Source: Vibrio maerlii (GTDB taxonomy: Bacteria > Pseudomonadota > Gammaproteobacteria > Enterobacterales > Vibrionaceae). From it: 64,000 bases of DNA. Shown here piece by piece: positions 8,310 to 17,010 of this stretch. Under the pieces are notes generated by a model. That model did not search any database. It had not been told where the DNA came from and saw only the letters and a list, made by a program, of their open reading frames with translations. The position numbers and the translations under genes were made by a program. The stretch is from NCBI RefSeq assembly GCF_003415655.1, contig NZ_QRHC01000014.1:1-64000 (forward strand). The letters run 5' to 3'. Position 1 is the stretch's first letter, and each line of letters starts with the position of its first letter.

Positions 8310-8702
8310 ATGAGCATGCAAGATCCGATTTCGGATATGCTGACCCGCGTTCGTAACGGTCAGGCAGCAAACAAAGTTGCTGTAAAAATGCCTTCTTCAA
8401 AGCTTAAAGTTGCAATCGCTGCACTACTGAAAGCTGAAGGTTACATCGTTGACTTCGCTGTTGAAGGCGAAGCAAAACCAGAGCTAGAAGTTACTCTTAA
8501 GTACTTCCAAGCGAAACCTGTAATTGAGCAAATCCAACGTGTATCACGTCCTGGTCTGCGCGTCTACAAGAACAAAGACTCGCTACCTTCTGTGATGGGC
8601 GGTTTAGGTATTGCTGTAGTTTCCACTTCCAAAGGTCTTATGACAGACCGTGCTGCTCGCAAAGCAGGTCTTGGTGGTGAAATCATCGCTTACGTAGCGT
8701 AA
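8310..8702 (+). CDS. rpsH: 30S ribosomal protein S8 (uS8)
   Basis: S8 binds the central domain of 16S rRNA and in E. coli is the translational repressor of the spc operon. The product is 130 residues, with the C-terminal STSKGLMTDRAARKAGLGGE signature. A GGAG site precedes the ATG. Confidence 0.98.
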   Translation: MSMQDPISDMLTRVRNGQAANKVAVKMPSSKLKVAIAALLKAEGYIVDFAVEGEAKPELEVTLKYFQAKPVIEQIQRVSRPGLRVYKNKDSLPSVMGGLGIAVVSTSKGLMTDRAARKAGLGGEIIAYVA

Positions 8703-8713
8703 TAGGAGTAGAT

Positions 8714-9247
8714 ATGTCTCGTGTTGCTAAAGCACCTGTCGCTATTCCAGCTGGCGTAGAGGTGAAACTAAACGGCCAAGAAATCACTGTTAAAGGTGGT
8801 AAAGGTGAGCTTACTCGCGTTCTTAACGACGCAGTAGTAATTGCACAGGAAGAAAACAACCTAACTTTCGGTCCGAAAGAAGGTGTTGCTAACGCATGGG
8901 CACAAGCTGGTACAGCTCGCGCTCTAGTTAACAACATGGTTGTTGGTGTTACTGAAGGCTTTACTAAGAAGCTTACTCTTAAAGGTGTAGGTTACCGTGC
9001 TGCTATCAAAGGCAAAGCTGTAGCTCTAACACTAGGCTTCTCGCACCCTGTTGAGCATGAACTGCCAGAGGGTATTAAAGCTGAATGTCCAAGCCAAACT
9101 GAAATTGTTATCACTGGTTGTGATAAGCAAGTAGTAGGTCAAGTTGCTGCTGACATTCGTTCTTACCGTGAGCCTGAGCCTTACAAAGGTAAAGGTGTTC
9201 GTTACGCAGATGAAAATGTGCGTACTAAAGAAGCTAAGAAGAAGTAA
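8714..9247 (+). CDS. rplF: 50S ribosomal protein L6 (uL6)
   Basis: L6 lies near the sarcin-ricin loop and factor-binding site. The 177-residue product has the two expected repeats and the C-terminal signature PEPYKGKGVRY near residues 156-166. It is 11 bases downstream of rpsH. Confidence 0.98.
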   Translation: MSRVAKAPVAIPAGVEVKLNGQEITVKGGKGELTRVLNDAVVIAQEENNLTFGPKEGVANAWAQAGTARALVNNMVVGVTEGFTKKLTLKGVGYRAAIKGKAVALTLGFSHPVEHELPEGIKAECPSQTEIVITGCDKQVVGQVAADIRSYREPEPYKGKGVRYADENVRTKEAKKK

Positions 9248-9256
9248 GGTAACGCT

Positions 9257-9610
9257 ATGGATAAGAAAGCATCTCGCATCCGTCGTGCTACACGTGCACG
9301 TCGTAAGATTGCAGAACTTCGCGTTGAGCGTCTAGTAGTACACCGTACTCCTCGTCACGTTTACGCACAAGTTATCGCGGCAAACGGCTCTGAGGTTATC
9401 GCAGCTGCTTCTACTGTAGAAAAAGCGATCCGTGAGCAAGTTAAGACAACTAGTAACATCGATGCAGCTAAAGCAGTTGGTAAAGCTGTTGCTGAGCGCG
9501 CTCTTGAAAAAGGCGTGACTTCAGTTGCATTTGATCGTTCTGGTTTCCAATACCACGGTCGAGTAGCGGCACTAGCAGATTCTGCTCGTGAAGCTGGTCT
9601 GAAATTCTAA
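9257..9610 (+). CDS. rplR: 50S ribosomal protein L18 (uL18)
   Basis: L18 binds 5S rRNA together with L5. The 117-residue product has a basic arginine-rich N-terminus (MDKKASRIRRATRARRK) and ends SAREAGLKF, as in relatives. Spacing to rplF is nine bases. Confidence 0.98.
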   Translation: MDKKASRIRRATRARRKIAELRVERLVVHRTPRHVYAQVIAANGSEVIAAASTVEKAIREQVKTTSNIDAAKAVGKAVAERALEKGVTSVAFDRSGFQYHGRVAALADSAREAGLKF

Positions 9611-9624
9611 GGTAGGGTTGATCG

Positions 9625-10125
9625 ATGGCTAAAGAACAACAACAAACTTCAGATTTGCACGAAAAGCTAATCGCTGTTAACCGTGTTTCTAAAACGGTTA
9701 AAGGTGGTCGAATCTTTAGTTTCACTGCACTAACAGTAGTTGGTGACGGTAACGGTCGTGTAGGTTTCGGTTACGGCAAAGCTCGTGAAGTACCTGCAGC
9801 GATTCAAAAAGCAATGGAAAAAGCGCGCCGTAACATGGTTACAGTAGCGCTTAACGAAGGCACTCTTCACCACGCGGTGAAAGGTCGCCACACTGGCTCT
9901 AAAGTTTACATGCAGCCAGCAGCTGAAGGTACAGGTATCATCGCAGGTGGTGCGATGCGTGCAGTACTAGAAGTTGTAGGTGTTCATAACGTACTTGCGA
10001 AAGCGTACGGTTCTACGAACCCAATCAACATCGTTCGTGCTACGATCGATGGTCTGAGCGGCATGAAGTCACCAGAAATGGTTGCTGCTAAACGTGGTCT
10101 AACTGTTGAATCAATTTCGGAGTAA
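9625..10125 (+). CDS. rpsE: 30S ribosomal protein S5 (uS5)
   Basis: S5 guards translational accuracy together with S4 and lies at the mRNA entrance. The 166-residue product has the double-stranded-RNA-binding-like N-terminal domain (VVGDGNGRVGFGYGKARE near residues 38-55) and the usual C-terminal fold. Confidence 0.98.
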   Translation: MAKEQQQTSDLHEKLIAVNRVSKTVKGGRIFSFTALTVVGDGNGRVGFGYGKAREVPAAIQKAMEKARRNMVTVALNEGTLHHAVKGRHTGSKVYMQPAAEGTGIIAGGAMRAVLEVVGVHNVLAKAYGSTNPINIVRATIDGLSGMKSPEMVAAKRGLTVESISE

Positions 10126-10132
10126 GAACACC

Positions 10133-10309
10133 ATGGCAACTATTAAAGTAACTCAAACTAAAAGCTCAATTGGTCGCCTACCTAAGCACAAGCTGTGCTT
10201 ACGTGGTCTAGGCCTTCGTCGCATCAACCACACAGTAGAACTTGAAGACACGCCAGCAGTTCGCGGCATGATCAACAAGGTTTACTACATGGTTAAAGTT
10301 GAGGAGTAA
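10133..10309 (+). CDS. rpmD: 50S ribosomal protein L30 (uL30)
   Basis: L30 is a small large-subunit protein. The true start is the ATG at 10133 (MATIKVTQTKSSIG), giving 58 residues. A longer frame from 10106 would overlap rpsE and is not supported. The gene is seven bases after the rpsE stop. Confidence 0.97.
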   Translation: MATIKVTQTKSSIGRLPKHKLCLRGLGLRRINHTVELEDTPAVRGMINKVYYMVKVEE

Positions 10310-10315
10310 TCAGAA

Positions 10316-10750
10316 ATGCGTTTGAATACTCTATCTCCGGCTGCGGGTTCTAAGCCTTCTAAGAAGCGCGTAGGTCGTGGTATCGGTTCAGGCCTAGGTA
10401 AAACTGGTGGCCGTGGTCACAAAGGCCAAAAATCACGTTCTGGCGGCTCTGTTCGTCCAGGTTTCGAAGGCGGTCAAATGCCTCTGAAACAACGTCTACC
10501 TAAGTTCGGCTTCACTTCTCGTAAGAGCCTAGTGTCTGCTGAAGTTCGTCTAGCTGAGCTAGCGAAAGTTGAAGGTGACGTAGTAGATCTAAACAGCCTA
10601 AAAGCTGCTAACGTAATCACTAAGAACATCGAATTTGTAAAAGTTGTTCTTTCTGGTGAAATCAGCAAAGCTGTGACTGTTAAAGGTCTTCGCGTGACTA
10701 AAGGCGCTAAAGCTGCTATCGAAGCTGCAGGCGGTAAAATCGAAGAGTAA
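10316..10750 (+). CDS. rplO: 50S ribosomal protein L15 (uL15)
   Basis: L15 is a late-assembly large-subunit protein. The 144-residue product has the glycine- and lysine-rich N-terminal extension (RVGRGIGSGLGKTGGRGHKG near residues 19-38) that threads into 23S rRNA. It is directly upstream of secY, as in E. coli. Confidence 0.98.
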   Translation: MRLNTLSPAAGSKPSKKRVGRGIGSGLGKTGGRGHKGQKSRSGGSVRPGFEGGQMPLKQRLPKFGFTSRKSLVSAEVRLAELAKVEGDVVDLNSLKAANVITKNIEFVKVVLSGEISKAVTVKGLRVTKGAKAAIEAAGGKIEE

Positions 10751-10770
10751 TCTTCGAAGGAAAGGTACAG

Positions 10771-12108
10771 ATGGCTAAAAAACCAGGACAAGATTTTAGT
10801 AGTGCGAAAAATGGATTGGCGGAATTAAAATCGCGCCTATTGTTTGTATTAGGTGCACTTTTGGTATTCCGTGCAGGTTCTTTCGTACCGATCCCTGGTA
10901 TTGACGCAGCTGTACTTGCCGATTTGTTCGAACAGCAAAAAGGTACCATCGTAGAAATGTTTAACATGTTCTCCGGTGGTGCTCTTGAGCGTGCATCTAT
11001 ATTAGCGTTGGGTATCATGCCGTATATTTCGGCATCGATTGTTGTCCAACTGCTAACTGTAGTTCACCCAGCGTTAGCTGAACTCAAAAAAGAGGGTGAA
11101 GCTGGCCGTCGTAAGATAAGCCAATATACGCGTTACGGCACGCTTGTACTTGCAACATTCCAAGGCATAGGTATCGCAACTGGCCTACCAAACATGGTCA
11201 ACAATCTGGTTGTTATCGACCAAACCATGTTTACGCTAATTGCTACCGTAAGTTTAGTAACCGGCACCATGTTCCTAATGTGGTTAGGTGAACAAATTAC
11301 AGAGCGTGGAATAGGTAATGGTATTTCCATCCTAATTTTTGCAGGTATTGTTGCTGGATTGCCTTCAGCAATCGGTCAAACAATCGAGCAAGCGCGTCAA
11401 GGTGAATTGCACGTACTTCTTCTGCTGTTGATTGCGGTATTGTCTTTCGCTGTAATCTACTTCGTTGTTTTCATGGAGCGTGGTCAACGTCGAATCGTTG
11501 TTAACTACGCAAAGCGTCAACAAGGTCGTAAGGTTTTTGCAGCGCAAAGCACTCACTTGCCACTGAAGATAAACATGGCAGGTGTGATTCCAGCAATCTT
11601 TGCATCAAGCATTATTTTGTTCCCAGGAACATTAGCACAGTGGTTCGGCAACACTGGTGGTGAGGACAGCGCGTTCAGTTGGTTAACTGACGTGTCTTTG
11701 GCCCTTAGCCCAGGTCAGCCATTGTATGTTATGCTTTATGCAGCAGCGATTATCTTCTTCTGCTTCTTCTACACGGCGTTGGTATTCAACCCGCGTGAAA
11801 CAGCAGATAATTTGAAGAAGTCTGGTGCATTCGTACCCGGTATCCGCCCAGGCGAGCAGACAGCTAAGTATATTGATAAAGTAATGACGCGTTTAACCCT
11901 AGCGGGTGCGTTATACATTACCTTTATCTGTCTGATTCCCGAGTTCATGATGGTCGCGTGGAACGTACGTTTCTACTTCGGCGGTACATCTCTACTAATC
12001 GTAGTAGTTGTTATCATGGACTTTATGGCACAGGTACAGACTCATCTGATGTCTCAACAGTATGATTCTGTGTTGAAAAAAGCGAATCTGAAGGGTTACG
12101 GCCGTTAA
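10771..12108 (+). CDS. secY: Protein translocase channel subunit SecY
   Basis: SecY forms the inner-membrane protein-conducting channel with SecE and SecG and works with SecA. The 445-residue product has ten predicted membrane segments and a plug region after the first. Signatures are RAGSFVPIPGID near residue 34 and NPRETADNLKKSGAFVPGIRPG near residues 346-367. It is the penultimate gene of the spc operon. Confidence 0.98.
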   Translation: MAKKPGQDFSSAKNGLAELKSRLLFVLGALLVFRAGSFVPIPGIDAAVLADLFEQQKGTIVEMFNMFSGGALERASILALGIMPYISASIVVQLLTVVHPALAELKKEGEAGRRKISQYTRYGTLVLATFQGIGIATGLPNMVNNLVVIDQTMFTLIATVSLVTGTMFLMWLGEQITERGIGNGISILIFAGIVAGLPSAIGQTIEQARQGELHVLLLLLIAVLSFAVIYFVVFMERGQRRIVVNYAKRQQGRKVFAAQSTHLPLKINMAGVIPAIFASSIILFPGTLAQWFGNTGGEDSAFSWLTDVSLALSPGQPLYVMLYAAAIIFFCFFYTALVFNPRETADNLKKSGAFVPGIRPGEQTAKYIDKVMTRLTLAGALYITFICLIPEFMMVAWNVRFYFGGTSLLIVVVVIMDFMAQVQTHLMSQQYDSVLKKANLKGYGR

Positions 12109-12146
12109 TTCGGCGGTAGTCCCAGATTACATTACGGAGTTTAGCA

Positions 12147-12260
12147 ATGAAAGTTCGTGCTTCCGTTAAAAAAATCTGCCGTAACTGTAAAGTTATCAAG
12201 CGTAACGGTGTCGTTCGCGTGATTTGCAGTGAGCCAAAGCATAAGCAACGCCAAGGCTAA
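12147..12260 (+). CDS. rpmJ: 50S ribosomal protein L36 (bL36), zinc form
   Basis: L36 is the smallest ribosomal protein and folds as a zinc ribbon near L16. This 37-residue gene begins [19 protein letters not shown]. Cys11, Cys14, Cys27 and His32 are all present, so this is the zinc-binding form; zinc-free paralogues, where present, lie elsewhere. GGAG precedes the ATG, and the gene closes the spc operon 38 bases after secY. Confidence 0.97.
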
Positions 12261-12277
12261 TTAGCAGAAATTTTTAC

Positions 12278-12306
12278 TTGAAATATAAGGTAGCGTTGAG
12301 TATATT
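12278..12306 (+). promoter_or_regulatory. Alpha operon promoter
   Basis: TTGAAA (12278-12283) and TATATT (12301-12306) are separated by exactly 17 bp, a near-consensus sigma-70 promoter, in the gap between rpmJ and rpsM. Transcription would begin near 12313. The alpha operon can therefore be transcribed independently of spc read-through. Confidence 0.75.
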
Positions 12307-12312
12307 ACTCGG

Positions 12313-12406
12313 CCTACCTTTTGCGTGCAAAAGAAGTAGTATGCCGCAGCGTATCCATAACGGGCTTTGCTGCGGATAATTCTTTTAAGAAACATTGGAG
12401 TGAATA
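12313..12406 (+). promoter_or_regulatory. Alpha operon leader, probable S4 control region
   Basis: About 94 bases of leader precede rpsM. In E. coli a pseudoknot here binds S4 and represses rpsM, rpsK, rpsD and rplQ translation. Complementary segments such as TGCCGCAGCG and CTTTGCTGCGG (near 12340-12376) could form the expected hairpin. The full pseudoknot was not modelled. Confidence 0.5.
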
Positions 12407-12763
12407 ATGGCCCGTATAGCAGGCATTAACATTCCTGATCAAAAACATGCTGTAATCGCACTTACTGCGATCTACGGTATCGGTAAAACTCGCTCTCAAG
12501 CTATCCTAGCTGAAGTGGGTATTGCTGAAGATGTTAAGATCAGTGAACTAACTGAAGAGCAGATCGATCAACTGCGTGATGGTGTAGCTAAGTACACTGT
12601 AGAAGGTGATCTACGTCGTGAAGTATCAATGAACATCAAGCGTCTAATGGACCTTGGCTGTTACCGTGGTCTTCGTCATCGTCGCAGTCTACCTCTACGT
12701 GGACAGCGTACTAAAACCAACGCTCGCACCCGTAAGGGTCCGCGTAAGCCGATCAAGAAATAA
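12407..12763 (+). CDS. rpsM: 30S ribosomal protein S13 (uS13)
   Basis: S13 sits in the 30S head and forms bridges to the large subunit and P-site tRNA. The 118-residue product has the signature RGLRHRRSLPLRGQRTKTNA near residues 88-107 and a lysine-rich tail. It is the first gene of the alpha operon, with a TGGAG Shine-Dalgarno. Confidence 0.98.
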   Translation: MARIAGINIPDQKHAVIALTAIYGIGKTRSQAILAEVGIAEDVKISELTEEQIDQLRDGVAKYTVEGDLRREVSMNIKRLMDLGCYRGLRHRRSLPLRGQRTKTNARTRKGPRKPIKK

Positions 12764-12782
12764 TCGGGAAGGGTAGAGTACA

Positions 12783-13172
12783 ATGGCAAAACAACCAACT
12801 CGCGCACGTAAACGCGTTCGCAAGCAAGTAGCTGATGGCGTAGCGCACATTCATGCTTCTTTCAATAACACAATCGTGACCATCACTGACCGTCAAGGTA
12901 ACGCACTAGCTTGGGCTACTGCAGGTGGTTCAGGTTTCCGTGGTTCTCGTAAGTCAACTCCGTTCGCAGCTCAGGTTGCAGCAGAGCGCGCTGGCGAAAT
13001 GGCTAAAGAATATGGCCTAAAGAACTTGGAAGTTATGGTTAAGGGCCCAGGTCCTGGTCGTGAGTCAACTATCCGCGCACTAAACGCTGCTGGATACCGC
13101 ATCACAAACATCGTTGATGCTACTCCGATCCCTCATAACGGTTGTCGTCCACCTAAGAAACGTCGCGTATAA
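12783..13172 (+). CDS. rpsK: 30S ribosomal protein S11 (uS11)
   Basis: S11 forms the platform next to the mRNA exit. The 129-residue product has the VKGPGPGRES segment and ends PPKKRRV, as expected. It lies 20 bases after rpsM. Confidence 0.98.
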   Translation: MAKQPTRARKRVRKQVADGVAHIHASFNNTIVTITDRQGNALAWATAGGSGFRGSRKSTPFAAQVAAERAGEMAKEYGLKNLEVMVKGPGPGRESTIRALNAAGYRITNIVDATPIPHNGCRPPKKRRV

Positions 13173-13204
13173 CGTTTCGTTTTTAGGAAAACTGGAGAAA
13201 GAAC

Positions 13205-13825
13205 ATGGCAAGATATTTGGGTCCTAAGCTGAAGCTTAGCCGTCGTGAAGGCACTGACTTATTCCTTAAGTCTGGTGTTCGTGCGATCGATACCAAGTGT
13301 AAAATTGATAACGCACCAGGTGTACACGGCGCTCGTCGCGGTCGTCTATCTGAATATGGCGTTCAGCTTCGTGAGAAGCAAAAAGTTCGTCGTACTTACG
13401 GCGTTCTAGAAAAACAATTCCGTAACTACTACAAAGAAGCTGCACGCCTTAAAGGCAACACAGGTGAGAACCTGCTTCAGCTTCTAGAAGGTCGTCTTGA
13501 TAACGTAGTTTACCGCATGGGCTTTGGTGCTACTCGCGCTGAATCTCGTCAGCTAGTTAGCCACAAAGCTATCCTAGTTAACGGTAAAGTTGTAAACGTT
13601 CCTTCATTCAAAGTTGCGGCTAACGACGTTGTTTCTATCCGTGAAAAAGCGAAAGCTCAATCACGTATTAAAGCTGCTCTAGAAGTTGCTGAACAACGCG
13701 AAAAACCAACTTGGATTGAAGTAGATGCTGGTAAGATGGAAGGTACATTCAAGCGTATGCCTGAGCGTTCAGACCTATCTGCTGACATCAACGAACACTT
13801 GATCGTCGAGCTTTACTCTAAGTAA
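13205..13825 (+). CDS. rpsD: 30S ribosomal protein S4 (uS4)
   Basis: S4 nucleates 16S assembly and is the autogenous repressor of the alpha operon. The 206-residue product has the S4 RNA-binding domain (LEGRLDNVVYRMGFGATRAE near residues 94-113). It is the zinc-free form: no N-terminal cysteine cluster is visible. Confidence 0.98.
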   Translation: MARYLGPKLKLSRREGTDLFLKSGVRAIDTKCKIDNAPGVHGARRGRLSEYGVQLREKQKVRRTYGVLEKQFRNYYKEAARLKGNTGENLLQLLEGRLDNVVYRMGFGATRAESRQLVSHKAILVNGKVVNVPSFKVAANDVVSIREKAKAQSRIKAALEVAEQREKPTWIEVDAGKMEGTFKRMPERSDLSADINEHLIVELYSK

Positions 13826-13848
13826 GGTTAAATTAAAGAGAGGACACA

Positions 13849-14841
13849 ATGCAGGGTTCTGTAACAGAATTTCTTAAGCCACGTCTTGTTGACATCGAAC
13901 AGATCAACACGACACACGCAAAAGTAACTCTTGAGCCATTAGAGCGCGGTTTTGGCCACACTCTAGGTAATGCTCTTCGCCGCATTCTTCTATCTTCTAT
14001 GCCAGGTTGTGCTGTAACAGAAGTAGAAATTGAAGGCGTACTTCACGAGTACAGCACTAAAGAAGGCGTTCAAGAAGATATTCTTGAAATCCTACTTAAC
14101 CTTAAAGGTCTAGCTGTTCGCGTTGCCGAAGGCAAAGATGAAGTATTCATTACGCTGAATAAATCAGGCTCGGGCCCTGTTGTTGCAGGTGACATCACCC
14201 ATGATGGTGATGTAGAGATCGCTAACCCAGAGCACGTTATTTGTCACCTAACGGATGACAACGCTGAGATCGCTATGCGCATCAAAGTTGAACGTGGTCG
14301 TGGTTACGTTCCAGCTTCGGCTCGTATCCATACTGAAGAAGATGAGCGTCCAATCGGTCGTTTGCTTGTTGACGCTACTTACAGCCCGGTTGATAAAATC
14401 GCATACGCTGTAGAAGCGGCACGTGTAGAGCAGCGTACTGACCTAGACAAGCTTGTTATCGATATGGAAACGAACGGTACTCTAGAACCTGAGGAAGCAA
14501 TCCGTCGCGCAGCTACTATCCTAGCTGAACAACTGGATGCGTTCGTAGATCTTCGTGATGTACGTGTACCTGAGGAGAAGGAAGAGAAGCCAGAATTCGA
14601 TCCAATCCTACTGCGTCCTGTAGACGATCTTGAACTAACAGTTCGCTCTGCTAACTGTCTGAAAGCAGAAGCGATTCACTACATCGGTGATCTTGTACAG
14701 CGCACTGAGGTTGAGCTACTTAAAACGCCTAACCTTGGTAAGAAGTCTCTTACAGAGATCAAAGACGTGCTTGCATCACGTGGTCTATCTCTAGGCATGC
14801 GTCTAGAAAACTGGCCACCAGCGTCAATCGCTGAAGATTAA
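13849..14841 (+). CDS. rpoA: RNA polymerase alpha subunit
   Basis: The alpha dimer scaffolds RNA polymerase assembly, and its C-terminal domain contacts UP elements and activators. The 330-residue product has the N-terminal dimerisation domain (residues 1-235, with GFGHTLGNALRRILLSSMPG near 34-53), an acidic linker (EEKEEKPEFD) and the C-terminal domain with its helix-hairpin-helix (LLKTPNLGKKSLTEIKDVL). It is one or two residues longer than E. coli RpoA. Confidence 0.98.
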   Translation: MQGSVTEFLKPRLVDIEQINTTHAKVTLEPLERGFGHTLGNALRRILLSSMPGCAVTEVEIEGVLHEYSTKEGVQEDILEILLNLKGLAVRVAEGKDEVFITLNKSGSGPVVAGDITHDGDVEIANPEHVICHLTDDNAEIAMRIKVERGRGYVPASARIHTEEDERPIGRLLVDATYSPVDKIAYAVEAARVEQRTDLDKLVIDMETNGTLEPEEAIRRAATILAEQLDAFVDLRDVRVPEEKEEKPEFDPILLRPVDDLELTVRSANCLKAEAIHYIGDLVQRTEVELLKTPNLGKKSLTEIKDVLASRGLSLGMRLENWPPASIAED

Positions 14842-14866
14842 TCGAAAAAGTTAGAAGGATTAGATC

Positions 14867-15247
14867 ATGCGCCATCGTAAGAGTGGTCGTCAACTCAACC
14901 GCAACAGCAGTCATCGCAAAGCGATGTTCAGCAACATGGCTAGCTCTCTTGTTCGTCACGAAGTTATCAAAACTACTGTGCCGAAAGCAAAAGAACTACG
15001 TCGCGTAATTGAGCCTTTGATTACACTAGCTAAGACTGACAGTGTTGCTAACCGTCGTCTAGCATTTGCACGCACTCGTGATAACGAAGTTGTTGCAAAA
15101 CTATTTAACGAACTAGGTCCACGTTTTGCTGCTCGTCAGGGCGGTTACACACGTATCCTAAAAGCTGGCTTCCGTGCTGGTGACAAAGCTCCAATGGCTT
15201 ACATTGAGCTTGTAGATCGCCCAGCTGCTGAAGAAGCTGCTGAGTAA
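14867..15247 (+). CDS. rplQ: 50S ribosomal protein L17 (bL17)
   Basis: L17 lies near the tunnel exit of the large subunit. The 126-residue product starts MRHRKSGRQLNRNSSHRKAM, the family signature. It is the last gene of the alpha operon and is followed by a strong hairpin terminator. Confidence 0.98.
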   Translation: MRHRKSGRQLNRNSSHRKAMFSNMASSLVRHEVIKTTVPKAKELRRVIEPLITLAKTDSVANRRLAFARTRDNEVVAKLFNELGPRFAARQGGYTRILKAGFRAGDKAPMAYIELVDRPAAEEAAE

Positions 15248-15265
15248 TCTCAGTTCGTAAGAATG

Positions 15266-15294
15266 AAAAAACCGCGCATTAGCGCGGTTTTTTT
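15266..15294 (+). terminator. Alpha operon terminator (probably bidirectional)
   Basis: AAAAAACCGCGC, ATTA loop, GCGCGGTTTTTTT. The A-run on the left and T-run on the right mean it can also end transcripts arriving from the antiporter gene on the minus strand. Confidence 0.93.
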
Positions 15295-15334
15295 ATATCT
15301 GTAGTTTACATAAACCTTCTATTTGTTTTCATAT

Positions 15335-15442
15335 GACTAGAGACTAGAGACTAGAGACTAGAGACTAGAGACTAGAGACTAGAGACTAGAGACTAGAGAC
15401 TAGAGACTAGAGACTAGAGACTAGAGACGACTAGAGACTAGA
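15335..15442. repeat. Heptanucleotide tandem array (GACTAGA)x13, 3-bp break, x2
   Basis: Thirteen perfect copies of GACTAGA (15335-15425), a 3-bp partial unit GAC (15426-15428) and two more copies (15429-15442). The unit contains the palindrome CTAG; because 7 is not a multiple of 3, stop codons recur in all six frames. It lies between the convergent genes rplQ and the antiporter, inside the 3' untranslated region expected for the antiporter mRNA. The rest of the 250-bp gap holds only the terminator. Confidence 0.97.
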
Positions 15443-15499
15443 TAACTAGCGAGTTTAGAGAATAACGAACCAGGAGCGGATTCCCAGTCCATTTAGTTC

Positions 15500-16798
15500 T
15501 TAAGGTTCACAGTCTACATCTACTAAATCTCGTTCTGCTTTTTTCGCTTTCTCGATCAATGGAACAATGGTTGAACCTTGTATCAGGATAGAAAACACCA
15601 CCACCGAATATGTCATTACCATCATTATCTCTTTCACGTCGATGAGCTTTTCTTCTATAACCCAAATGCCTGAAGGAATTGAAAGTGCCATTGCAATAGC
15701 TAAGCCTCCACGTAAACCACCCCAAGTTAAGATTTTTACAGAGTAAGGGTTATAGGTTCTAAACTTTTTGAACCCAATGTACGCGCTGCTTACGCTAAAG
15801 AAACGAGCAAATAGAACTAGTGGGATAGAGAATACCATTAAGATCCAATCCTCCTGATGAAATTGGAACAGTAGCATCGACATACCGATTAATAGGAATA
15901 GCACGCCGTTAAGAAATTCATCCACCAACTCCCAAAAGTGGTCTAGGTGCTCCTCACTTTCTTTTGAGAAACCGACGAATCGAGTCCAGTTGCCGATCAT
16001 AATGCCAGACACTACCATTGCGAGAGGGCCAGATACACCGATGATGTCTGCGAACACGTAACCGGCTGTTGGAATGCCAATGGTAAAGAGCAATTCCATT
16101 GAGTGATCATCGGTTGCACTGATTAAGTAGTGGAATAACAACCCAAGTACAAACCCATAAGCAATGCCGCCGAGTGCCTCATGCAAGAACAGCAGAGTGA
16201 CACTACCTACAGTGGGTGCTTCAGTACCAAAGGCAATGGTGTATAAAGTTACAAATAACACTAAACCGAAACCATCATTAAACAGCGACTCTCCCTCAAT
16301 CTGAGTAGAGATACGCTGTGGTGCATCGAGTTTTTTTACTATTGCCAGCACAGCAATTGGGTCGGTAGGAGAGATTAGGGCACCAAACAATAAGCAATAG
16401 ATAAAATCAAAAGGGACGCCCACGATTTGGCAAAAACCATAAAGTAAAGCACCGACGGTAACAGTTGATATCAAAGTCGATGCTAGGGCTAATGTTGTAA
16501 TCTCCCATTTTTGCTCTTTTAGGTTCGGCAGCTTAATACCTAACCCACCCGCAAAGAGCAGGAACCCTAGAATCCCCTTGAGTAGGAAGTCTTCAAAGTT
16601 GATGGTTGCCACTGTGCTTGCCGCTACCGATGTGAGTTGGAACCAATCAAACTGACCCGCAATTAATATAAGTAGCGATAGCATCATTGCTCCCGCTGTG
16701 ATCGCGATAGTCGTTTGTAATTTACTTATTTTGCTGTTTATAAACGCGATCAGCATTGCCATCGCTGACAAAATGCAGAGTGTGTAATAGAAAGACAT
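15500..16798 (-). CDS. NhaP-type Na+/H+ (cation/proton) antiporter, CPA1 family
   Basis: This is an inner-membrane antiporter of the CPA1 (NhaP) family that exchanges protons for Na+ or K+. The 432-residue protein has about 12 hydrophobic segments. It carries the family motifs SPTDPIAVLAI (near residues 142-152) and GESLFNDG (near 167-174), which hold the acidic ion-binding residues. The C-terminal cytoplasmic tail is short, unlike the K+/H+ antiporters with large TrkA-C domains. A GGGGC site lies just before the ATG. The gene is alone on its strand, and ion preference cannot be read from sequence. Confidence 0.88.
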   Translation of the reverse strand: MSFYYTLCILSAMAMLIAFINSKISKLQTTIAITAGAMMLSLLILIAGQFDWFQLTSVAASTVATINFEDFLLKGILGFLLFAGGLGIKLPNLKEQKWEITTLALASTLISTVTVGALLYGFCQIVGVPFDFIYCLLFGALISPTDPIAVLAIVKKLDAPQRISTQIEGESLFNDGFGLVLFVTLYTIAFGTEAPTVGSVTLLFLHEALGGIAYGFVLGLLFHYLISATDDHSMELLFTIGIPTAGYVFADIIGVSGPLAMVVSGIMIGNWTRFVGFSKESEEHLDHFWELVDEFLNGVLFLLIGMSMLLFQFHQEDWILMVFSIPLVLFARFFSVSSAYIGFKKFRTYNPYSVKILTWGGLRGGLAIAMALSIPSGIWVIEEKLIDVKEIMMVMTYSVVVFSILIQGSTIVPLIEKAKKAERDLVDVDCEP

Positions 16799-16925
16799 AA
16801 TGCCCCTAAATGTAACAATTCGTTAATGGGTAAGTGTGCAAATAAGGTTGGAGAAACACAAACAGATCGTGTCAGTTATTTGTTAATAAAATGATAGTAT
16901 GGAATTCAACAATAGGCTGATGAAA

Positions 16926-16949
16926 CGACGTTTAGACGTCTAGATTCCT
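16926..16949 (+). promoter_or_regulatory. MetJ operator (three adjacent met boxes)
   Basis: A perfect met box AGACGTCT (16934-16941) is flanked in register by CGACGTTT (six of eight matches) and AGATTCCT (five of eight). MetJ with S-adenosylmethionine binds tandem 8-bp boxes, so metH is probably repressed when methionine is plentiful. The operator lies about 60 bases before the metH start. Confidence 0.8.
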
Positions 16950-17010
16950 ATTCAAACTGTGATAGGATGAAAAGTAGTAAATTTAGTATTCCAAGGAACG
17001 AGGTTGTACG

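Noticed and set aside
15335..15442. CRISPR or integron-type repeat array
   Set aside because: The 7-bp units are contiguous with no spacers, and no cas, integrase or attC structures are present.
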